The notes under the pieces: generated by a model
What the model was told of the DNA's origin: nothing
The model's database searches: none
The model's input: only the letters and a program-made list of their open reading frames with translations
Program-made: the position numbers and the translations under genes
Assembly: GCF_900116605.1 (NCBI RefSeq)
Contig: NZ_FPBC01000006.1
Span: 248,001 to 312,000 of the forward strand
Length of the DNA: 64,000 nucleotides
Source: Pseudomonas marincola
GTDB taxonomy: Bacteria; Pseudomonadota; Gammaproteobacteria; Pseudomonadales; Pseudomonadaceae
Direction: 5' to 3'
Shown: positions 20,703-29,975 of the stretch, piece by piece
Layout: each line of letters begins with the position of its first letter
Numbering within the stretch: the first letter of the stretch is position 1

Positions 20703-22316
20703 ATGAGCGACGTCGATAACCTCATCGAAATCCGCGACTTGGCGGTTGAGTTCGTCACCGGCAGCCAGCGCCAGCGTGTGGTCGAGCATGTCAGCTTTGA
20801 TATCCGTCGTGGGGAAACCCTGGCGCTGGTTGGTGAAAGTGGCTCGGGAAAATCGGTCACCGCGCACTCGATCCTGCGCCTGCTGCCCTACCCGATTGCC
20901 CAACACCCCGCCGGCACCATCACCTATCAAGGTGAAGACCTGCTCAAGGTTGATGAAAAGAAGCTGCGCGGGATTCGTGGCAACCGCATCGCCATGGTCT
21001 TTCAGGAGCCCATGACCTCGCTGAATCCGCTGCACAGCATCGAAAAACAGATCAACGAAGTCCTGGGGCTGCACAAGGGCCTCAGCGGTAAAGCGGCCAC
21101 AGAGCGCACGCTTGAGCTGCTGGATCTGGTCGGCATCCCTGAGCCGCACAAACGCCTCAAGGCTTATCCGCATGAGCTTTCAGGCGGGCAGCGCCAACGC
21201 GTGATGATCGCCATGGCGCTGGCCAACGAGCCGGAACTGCTGATTGCGGATGAGCCGACCACAGCGCTGGACGTTACCGTGCAGCTGAAAATCCTCGATT
21301 TGCTCAAGGATTTGCAGGCGCGGCTGGGCATGGCAATTCTGCTGATCAGCCACGATTTGAACCTTGTTCGAAGAATTGCGCACCGAGTATGTGTCATGCA
21401 GCGCGGAAAGATCGTCGAACAAGCGTCGTGTGAAAATTTGTTCCACTCGCCTCAGCATGAATACACCCAGGAGCTCCTGGGCGCTGAGCCTAGCGGCAGG
21501 CCTATTGCCAATCCGCCAGGGTCTACACTGCTTGAAGTCGACAACTTGCGCGTCTGGTTTCCGATCAAGAAAGGCCTGATGCGTCGCACCGTCGATTACG
21601 TTAAAGCGGTAGACGGCATCGGCTTCAAACTGCCTCAGGGCCAGACCCTGGGCATTGTTGGCGAGAGTGGCTCGGGTAAATCGACGTTGGGCATGGCAAT
21701 TTTGCGCCTGATTGGCAGTGAAGGCGGTATCCGTTTTCAGGGCCAGGCGCTGGATGGCATGTCGCAACACGACGTTCGCCCGTTCAGGCGGCAGATGCAA
21801 GTGGTGTTTCAGGACCCGTTTGGCAGCCTGAGCCCACGGATGTCGGTGAGTCAGATTGTCGGTGAAGGCTTGCGCATTCATCAGATGGGCACTGATGCCG
21901 AGCAGGAACAAGCGATTATTGATGCGCTTGCGGAGGTAGGTCTGGATCCGGAAACCCGGCACCGCTATCCCCACGAGTTTTCAGGCGGACAACGGCAACG
22001 TATTGCCATTGCCCGTGCTTTAGTGCTGAAACCGGCGCTGATTCTGTTGGACGAGCCGACTTCGGCACTCGACCGAACCGTTCAGCGCCAAGTGGTAGAA
22101 CTGCTGCGCTCCTTGCAGGCCAAGTACAACTTGACCTACCTGTTCATCAGCCATGATTTGGCGGTGGTACGGGCTCTGAGCCACCATTTGATCGTGGTCA
22201 AAAGCGGTCAGGTCGTCGAGCAAGGGCCAGCAGACGAAATATTTGCAACACCGCAGCATATTTATACGCAGCAGTTGTTGGAGGCCGCCTTCTTGGCGCC
22301 TGCAAAAACTGAGTAA
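20703..22316 (+). CDS. yejF: Peptide ABC transporter double ATPase, YejF type
   Basis: A 537-aa protein with two fused ABC ATPase domains. Domain 1 has Walker A GESGSGKS (about 47-54) and signature LSGGQRQR. Domain 2 has a second GESGSGKS and FSGGQRQR. Walker B reads [12 protein letters not shown] and [12 protein letters not shown]. It energises the two-permease channel upstream. The start is ATG 20703, one base after the yejE stop. It closes the peptide-transport operon; fabI follows 29 bp later and may be read through, since no terminator lies between. Confidence 0.92.
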   Translation: MSDVDNLIEIRDLAVEFVTGSQRQRVVEHVSFDIRRGETLALVGESGSGKSVTAHSILRLLPYPIAQHPAGTITYQGEDLLKVDEKKLRGIRGNRIAMVFQEPMTSLNPLHSIEKQINEVLGLHKGLSGKAATERTLELLDLVGIPEPHKRLKAYPHELSGGQRQRVMIAMALANEPELLIADEPTTALDVTVQLKILDLLKDLQARLGMAILLISHDLNLVRRIAHRVCVMQRGKIVEQASCENLFHSPQHEYTQELLGAEPSGRPIANPPGSTLLEVDNLRVWFPIKKGLMRRTVDYVKAVDGIGFKLPQGQTLGIVGESGSGKSTLGMAILRLIGSEGGIRFQGQALDGMSQHDVRPFRRQMQVVFQDPFGSLSPRMSVSQIVGEGLRIHQMGTDAEQEQAIIDALAEVGLDPETRHRYPHEFSGGQRQRIAIARALVLKPALILLDEPTSALDRTVQRQVVELLRSLQAKYNLTYLFISHDLAVVRALSHHLIVVKSGQVVEQGPADEIFATPQHIYTQQLLEAAFLAPAKTE

Positions 22317-22345
22317 TCCTTAAAGCAGGAAGAGGAAGAGTACAC

Positions 22346-23143
22346 ATGGGTTTTCTAAGCGGTAAGCGCGTACTGATCGTTGGCGTCGCCAGCAAACTGT
22401 CCATCGCGTCCGGTATTGCAGCCGCAATGCACCGCGAAGGTGCTGAACTTGCCTTCACCTATCAGGGTGAGAAGCTCAAAGGCCGTGTTGAAGAGTTCGC
22501 CGCTGGCTGGGGTTCGGGCCCTGAGCTGTGCTTCCCGTGCGATGTGGCCAATGACGACGAAATTGCCAACGTTTTCACCGAACTGAGCAAGAAGTGGGAC
22601 GGTCTCGACTGCATCGTTCACTCCGTAGGCTTCGCACCTGGTGATCAACTCGACGGCGACTTCACCGACGTCACCACCCGTGAAGGCTTCCGTATTGCCC
22701 ACGACATCAGCGCCTACAGCTTCGTGGCGCTGGCCAAAGCGGGCCGCGAGATGATGAAAGGCCGCAACGGCAGCCTGCTGACGCTCTCCTACCTGGGCGC
22801 TGAGCGCACCATGCCTAACTACAACGTCATGGGCATGGCCAAGGCCAGCCTCGAAGCCGGCGTACGTTATCTGGCAGGCAGCCTTGGCCCGGAAGGCACG
22901 CGCGTTAACGCGATTTCGGCTGGCCCGATCCGTACCCTCGCCGCTTCCGGCATCAAGAGCTTCCGCAAAATGCTCGCAGCCAACGAGAAGCAGACCCCGC
23001 TGCGCCGCAACGTCACCATCGACGAAGTCGGCAACGCCGGTGCATTCCTCTGCTCCGACCTGGCCTCGGGTGTCAGCGGCGAAATCATGTACGTCGACGG
23101 CGGTTTCAACACCACCGCGATGGGCGCGATGGACGACGCCTAA
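22346..23143 (+). CDS. fabI: Enoyl-ACP reductase (NADH), FabI
   Basis: A 265-aa SDR-fold enzyme that catalyses the last step of fatty-acid elongation. The FabI-type catalytic set is Tyr149, Tyr159 and Lys166 (spacing Y-x6-K from Tyr159), with the cofactor motif [13 protein letters not shown] at 13-25. Gly95 in HSVGFAP occupies the position of the E. coli triclosan-contact glycine (Gly93). The start ATG follows GGAAGAGGAAG. A strong terminator follows. It is close to the E. coli length (262 aa). Confidence 0.96.
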   Translation: MGFLSGKRVLIVGVASKLSIASGIAAAMHREGAELAFTYQGEKLKGRVEEFAAGWGSGPELCFPCDVANDDEIANVFTELSKKWDGLDCIVHSVGFAPGDQLDGDFTDVTTREGFRIAHDISAYSFVALAKAGREMMKGRNGSLLTLSYLGAERTMPNYNVMGMAKASLEAGVRYLAGSLGPEGTRVNAISAGPIRTLAASGIKSFRKMLAANEKQTPLRRNVTIDEVGNAGAFLCSDLASGVSGEIMYVDGGFNTTAMGAMDDA

Positions 23144-23188
23144 GCGCATGACGCTGATTAGCTGCCGGGATTGACTGGCAGTTGATTG

Positions 23189-23223
23189 AAAAAGCCCACA
23201 AGGTTCGCCTTGTGGGCTTTTTT
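23189..23223 (+). terminator. Intrinsic terminator after fabI
   Basis: Perfect 10-bp stem GCCCACAAGG/CCTTGTGGGC with a TTCG loop, an A-run before and six T after. Confidence 0.95.
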
Positions 23224-23249
23224 GTGGGCGATTGGATGAAGGGTTTGTT

Positions 23250-24065
23250 GTTGATCTTGCGAGGGTCATGACGGATTGCGGCGCTGCGCTTCGCTATCCA
23301 TCCTCCGGTTTGTTTATGTGTCTGACGCGTGCTTGATGTTGCTCTTGCGAACGCTCGACGGATTGCGTCGCTTCGCTGCGCTATCCATCCTCCGGTTATC
23401 TGTGGAGGTTGGAATCCGCTTGCGGCTTCCGACATGGCGGCCTCAAGCCTGGCGCGGGATTGGTGTTGATCTTGCGATGGTTCGACGGATTGCGGCGCTA
23501 CGCTTCGCTATCCATCCTCCGGTTATCTGTGGAGGTTGGAATCCGCTTGCGGCTTCCGACATGACGGTCTCATGTCTGACGCGGGGCGGTGTTGATCTTG
23601 CGATGGTTCGACGGATTGCGTCGCTTCGCTGCGCTATCCATCCTCCGGTTTATCTGGCGGAGGTTGGAATCCGCTTGCGGCTTCCGACATGGCAATCTCA
23701 TGTCTGGTGCGGGATTGGTGTTGGGCTTGCGATGGCTCGACGGATTGCGGCGCTTCGCTGCGCTATCCATCCTCCGGTTATCTGCGGAGGTTGGAATCCG
23801 CTGGCGATTTGCGACATGGCAATCTCATGCCTTACGCGGGATTGATGTTGATCTTGCGAACGCTCGACGGATTGCGGCGCTACGCTTCGCTATCCATCCT
23901 CCGGCTATCCATCCTCCGGTTATCTGCGGAGGTTGGAATCCGCTTGCGGCTTCCGACATGGCGGTCTCAAGCCTGGCGCGGGATTGGGGTTGGGTTTGCG
24001 ATGGCTCGACGGATTGCGGCGTTGCGCCGCTATCCATCCTCCGGTTTTGTTTATGGCCGGAGGTG
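23250..24065. repeat. Array of about seven diverged ~127-bp palindromic repeats
   Basis: A unit beginning GTTGATCTTGCG recurs at about 23250, 23338, 23465, 23591, 23720, 23847 and 23989 (spacings 88, 127, 126, 129, 127, 142). Each full unit holds three small palindromes: GGATTGCG...CGCTATCC, CCTCC(G)...(C)GGAGG, and GGAATCCGC-TT-GCGGCTTCC. A ~30-bp spacer follows. The first and last copies lack the second and third palindromes, and both end CCGGTTT(T)GTTTATG. Copy six has a 15-bp internal duplication (CTATCCATCCTCCGG). Open frames across the array are by-products of the repeat. No gene is visible here. Confidence 0.92.
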
Positions 24066-24095
24066 GGGTTGTTTGTGGTTGGCCTGACGTTAGTG

Positions 24096-24701
24096 TCAGG
24101 GTTGTTCAGCCAGTGTGCGGTAGGCCTTGAGGGTGTTGAACGGGGCTTCGACCACGAACTTGTTGGCCAGCCAGGATGGCACGCTGCCGCCCGGCTCAGT
24201 GTGCACCTGATACACCACCTCGACCACGCCTGACGCTTTCGGCGTGAACGTCCAACTGCCGTCGACCTTGCTCACGCGGACCATGCCATCAGTCGGCGGC
24301 AGGTCATTCGGTGCGCCTTGCATGCTGCGGGTTACCGTGCCGTCGCTGGCTTTTTTGCTGGTGACCTTCATCACGGAGTCGCGCGGCGTTACCGGCCAAG
24401 GCGTATTGAATTGCGAGTACACCCAGTAAACATCGCCTTCCTGCTTGAGCAACTTTTGCGATTTGCACTCGTGAATCCATTTACATGAGCCCACCACATC
24501 GTTCTGCAGGGCGAGCAGTTTGGGCATATCCGCCTTGATCTGGGTGACCCCGCGATACGCCTTGTAAGGCGAGCCCGCGACCTCACTCAGGTAGACCTTG
24601 ATGCCATCTTCATCCTTCACCAGATTCCACTGCTCGGCCTGCGCAACACCTGCCGCCATCAGAGCCAGTGTTGCAACCATCATTCGAGTCGACTTAGTCA
24701 T
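24096..24701 (-). CDS. START-domain lipid-binding protein, secreted
   Basis: A 201-aa protein with a signal peptide (MMVATLALMAAGVAQA, cut about residue 22) followed by a START-like domain (EQWNLVKDEDGIKVYLSEV to the C terminus). START folds bind lipids in a deep pocket. The two Cys in GSCKWIHECKS could form a disulfide in the periplasm. The gene is convergent with fabI, separated by the repeat array, and lies 31 bp after the YkgJ-type gene on the same strand. The ligand is unknown. Confidence 0.87.
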   Translation of the reverse strand: MTKSTRMMVATLALMAAGVAQAEQWNLVKDEDGIKVYLSEVAGSPYKAYRGVTQIKADMPKLLALQNDVVGSCKWIHECKSQKLLKQEGDVYWVYSQFNTPWPVTPRDSVMKVTSKKASDGTVTRSMQGAPNDLPPTDGMVRVSKVDGSWTFTPKASGVVEVVYQVHTEPGGSVPSWLANKFVVEAPFNTLKAYRTLAEQP

Positions 24702-24732
24702 CGCGCCCCCAGGGCATCATTGATCGTGTGAA

Positions 24733-25005
24733 CTAGCATGCAACCTGCGGCGTGACAGCCGTTTGATCCTCCAGCCACGCGAGCAGGCGAATAGCCTCCT
24801 CATGTGTGTCGCCACAAACAGCCACGTCTGCCGAGAAGGCCGAACAGACTTTTGGTCGTTCCGGCTTGCCGAAAATCGAGCATAAATTATCGGGTGAAAG
24901 CTGCGCACAACGCACACCGGCAGGCTTGCCTTGTGGCATGCCGGGAATCGGCGAACTAATAGAGGGAGCAATACAGCAAGCGCCGCAACCTGCGCGACAG
25001 TCCAT
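24733..25005 (-). CDS. YkgJ-family cysteine-cluster protein
   Basis: A 90-aa protein with the CxxCxACC-type cluster at the N terminus (CRAGCGACC) and further Cys in RCAQL, NLCSIF and KVCSAF. This is the pattern of the YkgJ/UPF0153 family, thought to bind a zinc or iron-sulfur centre. The function is unknown. It lies upstream of the START-domain gene on the same strand. Confidence 0.85.
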   Translation of the reverse strand: MDCRAGCGACCIAPSISSPIPGMPQGKPAGVRCAQLSPDNLCSIFGKPERPKVCSAFSADVAVCGDTHEEAIRLLAWLEDQTAVTPQVAC

Positions 25006-25091
25006 GGGTGTTAAACCTCAAAAAGGAATACTGATCTACTCGCCGATTTTACTCGTATTTAAGCGAACTTAGCAGCCACACCATGCAAATT

Positions 25092-25120
25092 TACGCCTCC
25101 AGATAAGGCCTGGAGGCGTA
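25092..25120. terminator. Strong hairpin at the 3' end of the hydroxyisobutyrate-dehydrogenase-like gene
   Basis: Perfect 11-bp stem TACGCCTCCAG/CTGGAGGCGTA with a 7-nt loop, 11 bases past the stop codon of the minus-strand gene. It lacks a clear T-run on either strand, so it may stabilise the RNA end or act as a weak terminator. Confidence 0.5.
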
Positions 25121-25131
25121 CGCCATTTCGC

Positions 25132-26004
25132 TTATTTGGCAGGTTTCAAGCGCGCCAACAGGCTGGAGGTGTCCCAACGGCCGCCGCCCATGCCTTGAAC
25201 ATCAGCATAGAACTGATCAACCAGCGCGGTTACCGGCAGCTGCGCTCCATTGTTACGCGCCTCGTTGAGCAGAATCGACAGGTCCTTGCGCATCCAGTCC
25301 ACCGCGAAACCGAAGTCGAAATCACCTGCCAGCATGGTCTTGTGACGGTTCTCCAGCTGCCATGACTGTGCCGCGCCTTTGCTGATCACCTCCATCGCCG
25401 CTTCACCATCGAGGCCGGCGCACTGAGCAAAGTGCAACGCCTCACTCAAGCCCTGAACCAGGCCGGCGATGCAGATCTGATTAACCATCTTGGTCAGTTG
25501 GCCGCTGCCAGCCTCACCCATCAGGCGCGCCATGCGGGCGTAGGCCTGAATCACCGGTTCGGCGCGAGCGTAGGCTGCTGCATCACCGCCCACCATGATT
25601 GTCAGGGCACCATTGACCGCCCCCGCCTGCCCGCCAGACACCGGCGCATCAAGAAAACCCAAGCCCAGCTCGGCGGCCTTGCCAGCCAGTTCGCGGGCGA
25701 CATCGGCGGAGGCCGTGGTGTGATCGACCAGAATGGCTTCGGCCTGCATGCCAGCAAACGCGCCATCGTCACCGAGCACCACGCTGCGCAGGTCGTCGTC
25801 GTTGCCCACGCAAACCATCACCAATTCGGCGCCCTGCGCGGCTTCGCGAGGCGTTGCTGCGCTACGGCCGGCATAGGTCTCGACCCAGTCGGCAGCTTTG
25901 GCCGGGTTACGGTTATATACGCACACATCATGGCCCGCTCGCGCCAGATGACCGGCCATAGGGAATCCCATTACACCCAGACCGATAAAGGCTACCGTCG
26001 TCAT
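25132..26004 (-). CDS. NAD(P)-dependent beta-hydroxyacid dehydrogenase (3-hydroxyisobutyrate dehydrogenase family)
   Basis: A 290-aa protein. The NAD(P) motif GLGVMGFPMAGHL lies at 8-20, the substrate-binding DAPVSGGQAGA at 119-129, and the catalytic Lys172 in GSGQLTKMVNQ. The family covers 3-hydroxyisobutyrate, tartronate semialdehyde and succinic semialdehyde reductases. Sequence alone does not settle which; there is no valine-catabolism or glyoxylate cluster beside it. An AATTCATGAATT palindrome lies 13 bases upstream. Confidence 0.87.
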   Translation of the reverse strand: MTTVAFIGLGVMGFPMAGHLARAGHDVCVYNRNPAKAADWVETYAGRSAATPREAAQGAELVMVCVGNDDDLRSVVLGDDGAFAGMQAEAILVDHTTASADVARELAGKAAELGLGFLDAPVSGGQAGAVNGALTIMVGGDAAAYARAEPVIQAYARMARLMGEAGSGQLTKMVNQICIAGLVQGLSEALHFAQCAGLDGEAAMEVISKGAAQSWQLENRHKTMLAGDFDFGFAVDWMRKDLSILLNEARNNGAQLPVTALVDQFYADVQGMGGGRWDTSSLLARLKPAK

Positions 26005-26016
26005 ACAACACCTCCG

Positions 26017-26028
26017 AATTCATGAATT
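26017..26028. promoter_or_regulatory. 12-bp palindrome upstream of the hydroxyacid dehydrogenase gene
   Basis: AATTCATGAATT is a perfect palindrome centred 18 bases before the minus-strand start codon. It overlaps the expected leader or promoter, so it is a possible operator. There is no regulator gene adjacent. Confidence 0.25.
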
Positions 26029-26203
26029 TGCAGCCTATCACGGGATTTGCTTTGATAGAAAACAGCTTGCAACAGTTGCTTTAGCTGTCTGCACAATCGC
26101 AATTGAGCGTATATGCTGCTGATTAGCGATTTTTACTGGATTGCCAGCAACTGTTCACGCAACCCACCGCATCAACGGCACACCCACAGCGCAGGGAGAG
26201 CCC

Positions 26204-26776
26204 ATGGGACACTGGCTGGTAATAGACCTTGAAGCCACCACCGAAGAAGGCGGCTGGCCCGTAGAGGAAATGGAAATCATCGAAATTGGCGCCAGCCTGG
26301 TACGGCCTGACGGGCATGAAGTCGATCATTTCCAGCGGTACGTGAAACCCCAGCGACGCCCGCACCTGACCCAGTTTTGCCGGGAGCTGACTCACATCAG
26401 CCAGCAAGCCATCAACAGCGCCGCGCCGTTGACCTCGGTGTGGCCGCAATTCGAGCGCTGGCTGGTCAGCCATCAACCGCATTTACAAGGTTGGGCCAGT
26501 TGGGGCGCTTATGATAAACGTCAGCTGGAGCAGGAATGGCAGCGCCACGAATTGAGCAGTTGCCTGCATGATATTAGCCACCTGAACCTCAAGCGACGCT
26601 TCAGCGAAGAGCGCAAACTGCAACAGCCGGTCGGTCTGCACACTGCTTTGCAGCTGGCCGGATTGCAATTCAGCGGACAACAGCACCGGGCGCTGACCGA
26701 CGCCCGTAACACCGCCCGCTTGTTACCTTTGATTCTGCCGCTAGAAAGCCACGCAAAGCGGATGACGCAACGTTAA
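26204..26776 (+). CDS. DEDDh-family 3'-5' exonuclease
   Basis: A 190-aa protein. Exo I is VIDLEATT (Asp6, Glu8), Exo II includes the WASWGAYDKRQL region, and Exo III is HRALTDARNT. This is the ERI-1/KapD-like group of DnaQ-fold exonucleases, usually acting on RNA or structured nucleic acid. I place the start at ATG 26204 (MGHWLVIDLEA) after GGGAGAG; a 21-residue extension upstream has no family similarity. The nucleoside phosphorylase gene follows after 50 bp, so both may act in RNA turnover and salvage. Confidence 0.87.
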   Translation: MGHWLVIDLEATTEEGGWPVEEMEIIEIGASLVRPDGHEVDHFQRYVKPQRRPHLTQFCRELTHISQQAINSAAPLTSVWPQFERWLVSHQPHLQGWASWGAYDKRQLEQEWQRHELSSCLHDISHLNLKRRFSEERKLQQPVGLHTALQLAGLQFSGQQHRALTDARNTARLLPLILPLESHAKRMTQR

Positions 26777-26826
26777 CGCTTGTGCATACTTGCCCACCTT
26801 TATTTACAGCCTTTGAGGATTAGCAG

Positions 26827-27108
26827 ATGTTCAAGGTCAATGAGTATTTCGACGGCACCGTCAAATCCATCGCATTCGGGATGGCTGAAGGCCCGGCAAC
26901 GATCGGCGTAATGGCGCCAGGCGAATATGAATTCGGCACCAGCCAGCTAGAAGTCATGCACGTGGTTGCAGGCGCACTCACAGTGAAACTGCCAGGCACT
27001 GAAAAATGGGAAACCTTTGCCGCCGGGAGCAAGTTCACCGTTCCTGCAGACAGCAAATTCCAACTGCAGGTCGCCACTGAAACGGCCTACCTTTGCGAAT
27101 ATCGCTAA
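26827..27108 (+). CDS. ppnP: Pyrimidine/purine nucleoside phosphorylase PpnP
   Basis: A 93-aa single-domain cupin of the YaiE/PpnP family. The whole length matches, including [29 protein letters not shown] and [12 protein letters not shown]. The enzyme phosphorolyses several nucleosides to free base and ribose-1-phosphate. It has a weak SD sequence (GAGGATTAGCAG). A terminator follows directly. Confidence 0.95.
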   Translation: MFKVNEYFDGTVKSIAFGMAEGPATIGVMAPGEYEFGTSQLEVMHVVAGALTVKLPGTEKWETFAAGSKFTVPADSKFQLQVATETAYLCEYR

Positions 27109-27123
27109 GTAGATAAGTCCGTT

Positions 27124-27149
27124 AAAACCGGCCTCCAGGCCGGTTTTTT
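27124..27149 (+). terminator. Intrinsic terminator after ppnP
   Basis: Stem AAAACCGGCCT/AGGCCGGTTTT with a CC loop and six T. Confidence 0.92.
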
Positions 27150-27181
27150 ATTTGTACTGCCGCTAATTCTTAGGATGAGAG

Positions 27182-28069
27182 ATGCCCAGCCCCTTTAGTC
27201 GATTTCCAGTGCTGCTGCCGATTGCGTTGGTGATCATCGCCATGATTTCCATCCAGAGTGGCGCGTCGCTGGCCAAGAGCCTGTTTCCGGTGATTGGCGC
27301 TGAGGGCACTACCGCGCTGCGCCTGGGTATCGGCGCGCTTATTTTGTGCCTGCTGTTGCGCCCGTGGCAGGCCAAACTGACGTTGCAATCGTGCCGCTCG
27401 CTGCTGGCCTACGGCGTTGCGCTGGGGCTGATGAATCTGATGTTTTATATGGCCTTGCAAACTATACCGCTGGGCATCGCTGTAGCACTGGAATTCACCG
27501 GCCCGTTAACGCTGGCGTTGTTGTCATCGCGCCGGCCAATCGACTTTCTCTGGATCGCCCTCGCCGCCACGGGTTTGTGGTTGCTGTTGCCGACCAACCT
27601 GACAGACGAGCCGCTCGATCCCGTGGGGATGGCGCTCGCGCTGGGCGCAGGTGCCTGCTGGGCGATGTACATCATTTTTGGCAAACGCGCGGGCAGCGAG
27701 CACGGCCGCCACACGGTCGCGCTGGGCACGCTGGTAGCCGCGATCGTGGTGATTCCGATTGGCCTGTGGCAAGCCGGCAGCAACCTGTTCGCGCTGGATA
27801 TCTTGCCCATTGCCTTTGGCGTTGCCGTCTTGTCCTCGGCGCTGCCTTACAGCCTGGAGATGATGGCCCTGACGCGCCTGCCAGCCCGTACCTTCAGCAT
27901 CATGATGAGCCTGGAACCTGCGATTGCTGCATTAGCCGGGCTGCTGTTCCTCACCGAACACCTGTCGTTCAGCCAATGGCTGGCGATTAGCTTCATCATT
28001 CTCGCCTCCACCGGCACCGCCGCGACGATGAAGCCGCAATCGCCCGCGCAGCCGCAAGATTGCGGCTGA
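27182..28069 (+). CDS. EamA/RhtA-like drug/metabolite exporter
   Basis: A 295-aa inner-membrane protein with about ten predicted helices in two EamA halves. The RhtA-type sequences SIQSGASLAKSLFPVIGA and GTTALRLGIGALIL are visible. RhtA relatives export threonine and homoserine; here the substrate is inferred only. It converges with the ABC exporter gene, the stops being 5 bp apart. The terminal codons contain a GCCGCAA...TTGCGGC palindrome that could serve as a terminator. Confidence 0.87.
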   Translation: MPSPFSRFPVLLPIALVIIAMISIQSGASLAKSLFPVIGAEGTTALRLGIGALILCLLLRPWQAKLTLQSCRSLLAYGVALGLMNLMFYMALQTIPLGIAVALEFTGPLTLALLSSRRPIDFLWIALAATGLWLLLPTNLTDEPLDPVGMALALGAGACWAMYIIFGKRAGSEHGRHTVALGTLVAAIVVIPIGLWQAGSNLFALDILPIAFGVAVLSSALPYSLEMMALTRLPARTFSIMMSLEPAIAALAGLLFLTEHLSFSQWLAISFIILASTGTAATMKPQSPAQPQDCG

Positions 28070-28074
28070 GGCAT

Positions 28075-29850
28075 CTATTGCGAATTGAACTGCAATTCGG
28101 CAAGTCGCGCGTACAGCGCATTAGTCGCCAGCAATTGCTGGTGGCTGCCAATTGCCTGCAACTTGCCCTGATCAATCACCGCAATGCGATCGGCTCGGGT
28201 AACGGTCGCCAACCGGTGCGCGATAACCAATGTGGTGCGCCCCTGCATCAGCGTTGGCAGCGCTTGCTGAATCAGGTGTTCACTCTCGGCATCCAGCGCA
28301 CTCGTGGCCTCGTCCAGCAGCAGTACCGGTGCATCCACCAACAAGGCACGGGCAATCGCCAGGCGCTGACGCTGACCGCCTGAAAGACCCAGACCGGAGT
28401 CGCCCAAATGGGTCTTGTAACCCTGCGGCAAACGCATGATGAACGCGTGCGCGTGCGCCGCCTTGGCCGCCGCCTCGACCGCCGCGTCGCTGGCTTCGGT
28501 ATTGCCATATCGAATGTTGTCTTCGACCGTGCCAAAGAACAGCGCCGGGTTTTGCGACACCAGCGCAAAGCAGCTGCGTAACTGATCAGGGGCGAGCAGG
28601 TTGATTGGCTGCCCATCAATCAATATACGCCCGGTTTGCGGATCGAAAAAACGCAGCAGCAAATCAAACAAGGTCGACTTTCCGGCACCGGACGGCCCGA
28701 CCAGCGCGACCGTTTCACCGGGCTCAACCTTCAGCGATATACCCTCGACGGCGAAGGTGTCGGGCCGTAACGGATAAGCAAAATGCACATCCTCAAGCTC
28801 AATACGCCCTTGAACCAGCGTGGGCAACTCAAGCTGACCGTTTGCAGGCGCGCGGATCTGATTCCTGGCCTGCAACAGTTCGCTGATGCGCTCGGCGGCA
28901 CCGGCTGCACGCTGCAACTCACCGATCACCTCACTCAAGGTGCCGAACGAGGAGCCCACAATCAGGCTGTAGAACACAAAGGCGGCCAATTCCCCGCCCG
29001 AGATACGCCCGGCGATCACATCCATGCCACCCACCCAAAGCATGACGCCGACCGCCCCGAGCACCAGCACGATCACCACCGTAATCAGCCAGGCGCGCTG
29101 GGCAATGCGCTTGCGGGCGGTGGCAAATGCAGCCTCGACTGACAGGCCAAAGCGGTGTTTCTCCTCGTCCTGATGGTTGTAAGCCTGCACCGTTTTGATC
29201 TGCCCCAGCACCTCGCCGACATAGCTGCCGACATCCGCGACGCGGTCCTGACTCTGACGCGACAAGGCGCGAACCTTGCGGCCAAAAATAAGAATCGGCG
29301 CAATCACCAGTGGCAACGCCACCAACACAATCGCACTGAGTTTGGGGTTGGTGATGACCAGCAGCACCACGCCGCCGATCATGATGATCAGGTTACGCAA
29401 CGCCATCGACAACGATGAGCCAATCACCGACTGCAACAGCGTGGTGTCGGCAGTCAGGCGCGACTGGATTTCAGAGCTGCGGTTGCTTTCATAAAAGCCC
29501 GGATGCAGCTCGATCAGGTGATTGAACACGCGCTTGCGGATGTCCGCGACAAAGCGCTCGCCGATCCATGAAACCAGATAAAAGCGCGTGTACGTGCCGA
29601 CGGCGAGTGCCAGCACCAGCGCAAAGAACAGCGCAATCGAGTGCTTCAACGCCTCGGCAGACTGGGTGGCCAGGCCCTGATCGACCAGCAGTTTAATGCC
29701 CTGGCCCATCGACAACGTAATGCCGGCCGTGAACACCAGCGCCACCAACGCGCCGAGTACACGCCAGCGATAAGGCGCCACAAAAGCCCAGGCCATGCGT
29801 AATGCGTTGCGTTGACGGGCCGACAAGAGAGATCGCATGGTTGCTCGCAA
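28075..29850 (-). CDS. ABC exporter half-transporter, MsbA-like
   Basis: A 591-aa protein with an N-terminal six-helix ABC membrane domain (about 20-310) and a C-terminal ATPase. Walker A is GPSGAGKST, signature [16 protein letters not shown], Walker B LLLDEATSALD. Homodimeric exporters of this kind move lipids or drugs. It is not the essential msbA context (no lpxK beside it), so the substrate is open. The upstream region 29851-29975 contains no gene. Confidence 0.88.
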   Translation of the reverse strand: MRATMRSLLSARQRNALRMAWAFVAPYRWRVLGALVALVFTAGITLSMGQGIKLLVDQGLATQSAEALKHSIALFFALVLALAVGTYTRFYLVSWIGERFVADIRKRVFNHLIELHPGFYESNRSSEIQSRLTADTTLLQSVIGSSLSMALRNLIIMIGGVVLLVITNPKLSAIVLVALPLVIAPILIFGRKVRALSRQSQDRVADVGSYVGEVLGQIKTVQAYNHQDEEKHRFGLSVEAAFATARKRIAQRAWLITVVIVLVLGAVGVMLWVGGMDVIAGRISGGELAAFVFYSLIVGSSFGTLSEVIGELQRAAGAAERISELLQARNQIRAPANGQLELPTLVQGRIELEDVHFAYPLRPDTFAVEGISLKVEPGETVALVGPSGAGKSTLFDLLLRFFDPQTGRILIDGQPINLLAPDQLRSCFALVSQNPALFFGTVEDNIRYGNTEASDAAVEAAAKAAHAHAFIMRLPQGYKTHLGDSGLGLSGGQRQRLAIARALLVDAPVLLLDEATSALDAESEHLIQQALPTLMQGRTTLVIAHRLATVTRADRIAVIDQGKLQAIGSHQQLLATNALYARLAELQFNSQ

Positions 29851-29975
29851 AAGGACTTAGACCCACTGAAGATGGGGCCTGACGCTTACTCAATCAACCC
29901 TTTCGCGCTCGATAGTCTGGGCGCGGCTGCATTCAAGCGCCGCGCCTTTGCACAACGCTAATCGCGCGAATCGGC

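Noticed and set aside
23250..24065. CRISPR array
   Set aside because: Repeat period (~127 bp), long diverged units and lack of unique spacers or cas genes do not fit CRISPR.
23276..24233. Overlapping open frames of 189 and 214 codons across the repeat array
   Set aside because: They arise because the repeat unit lacks stops in those frames; the ~127-bp period is not a multiple of three, so no stable protein repeat results.
24717..24971. 84-codon frame overlapping the YkgJ-type gene
   Set aside because: Wrong frame of the same strand; the YkgJ frame has the conserved Cys cluster.
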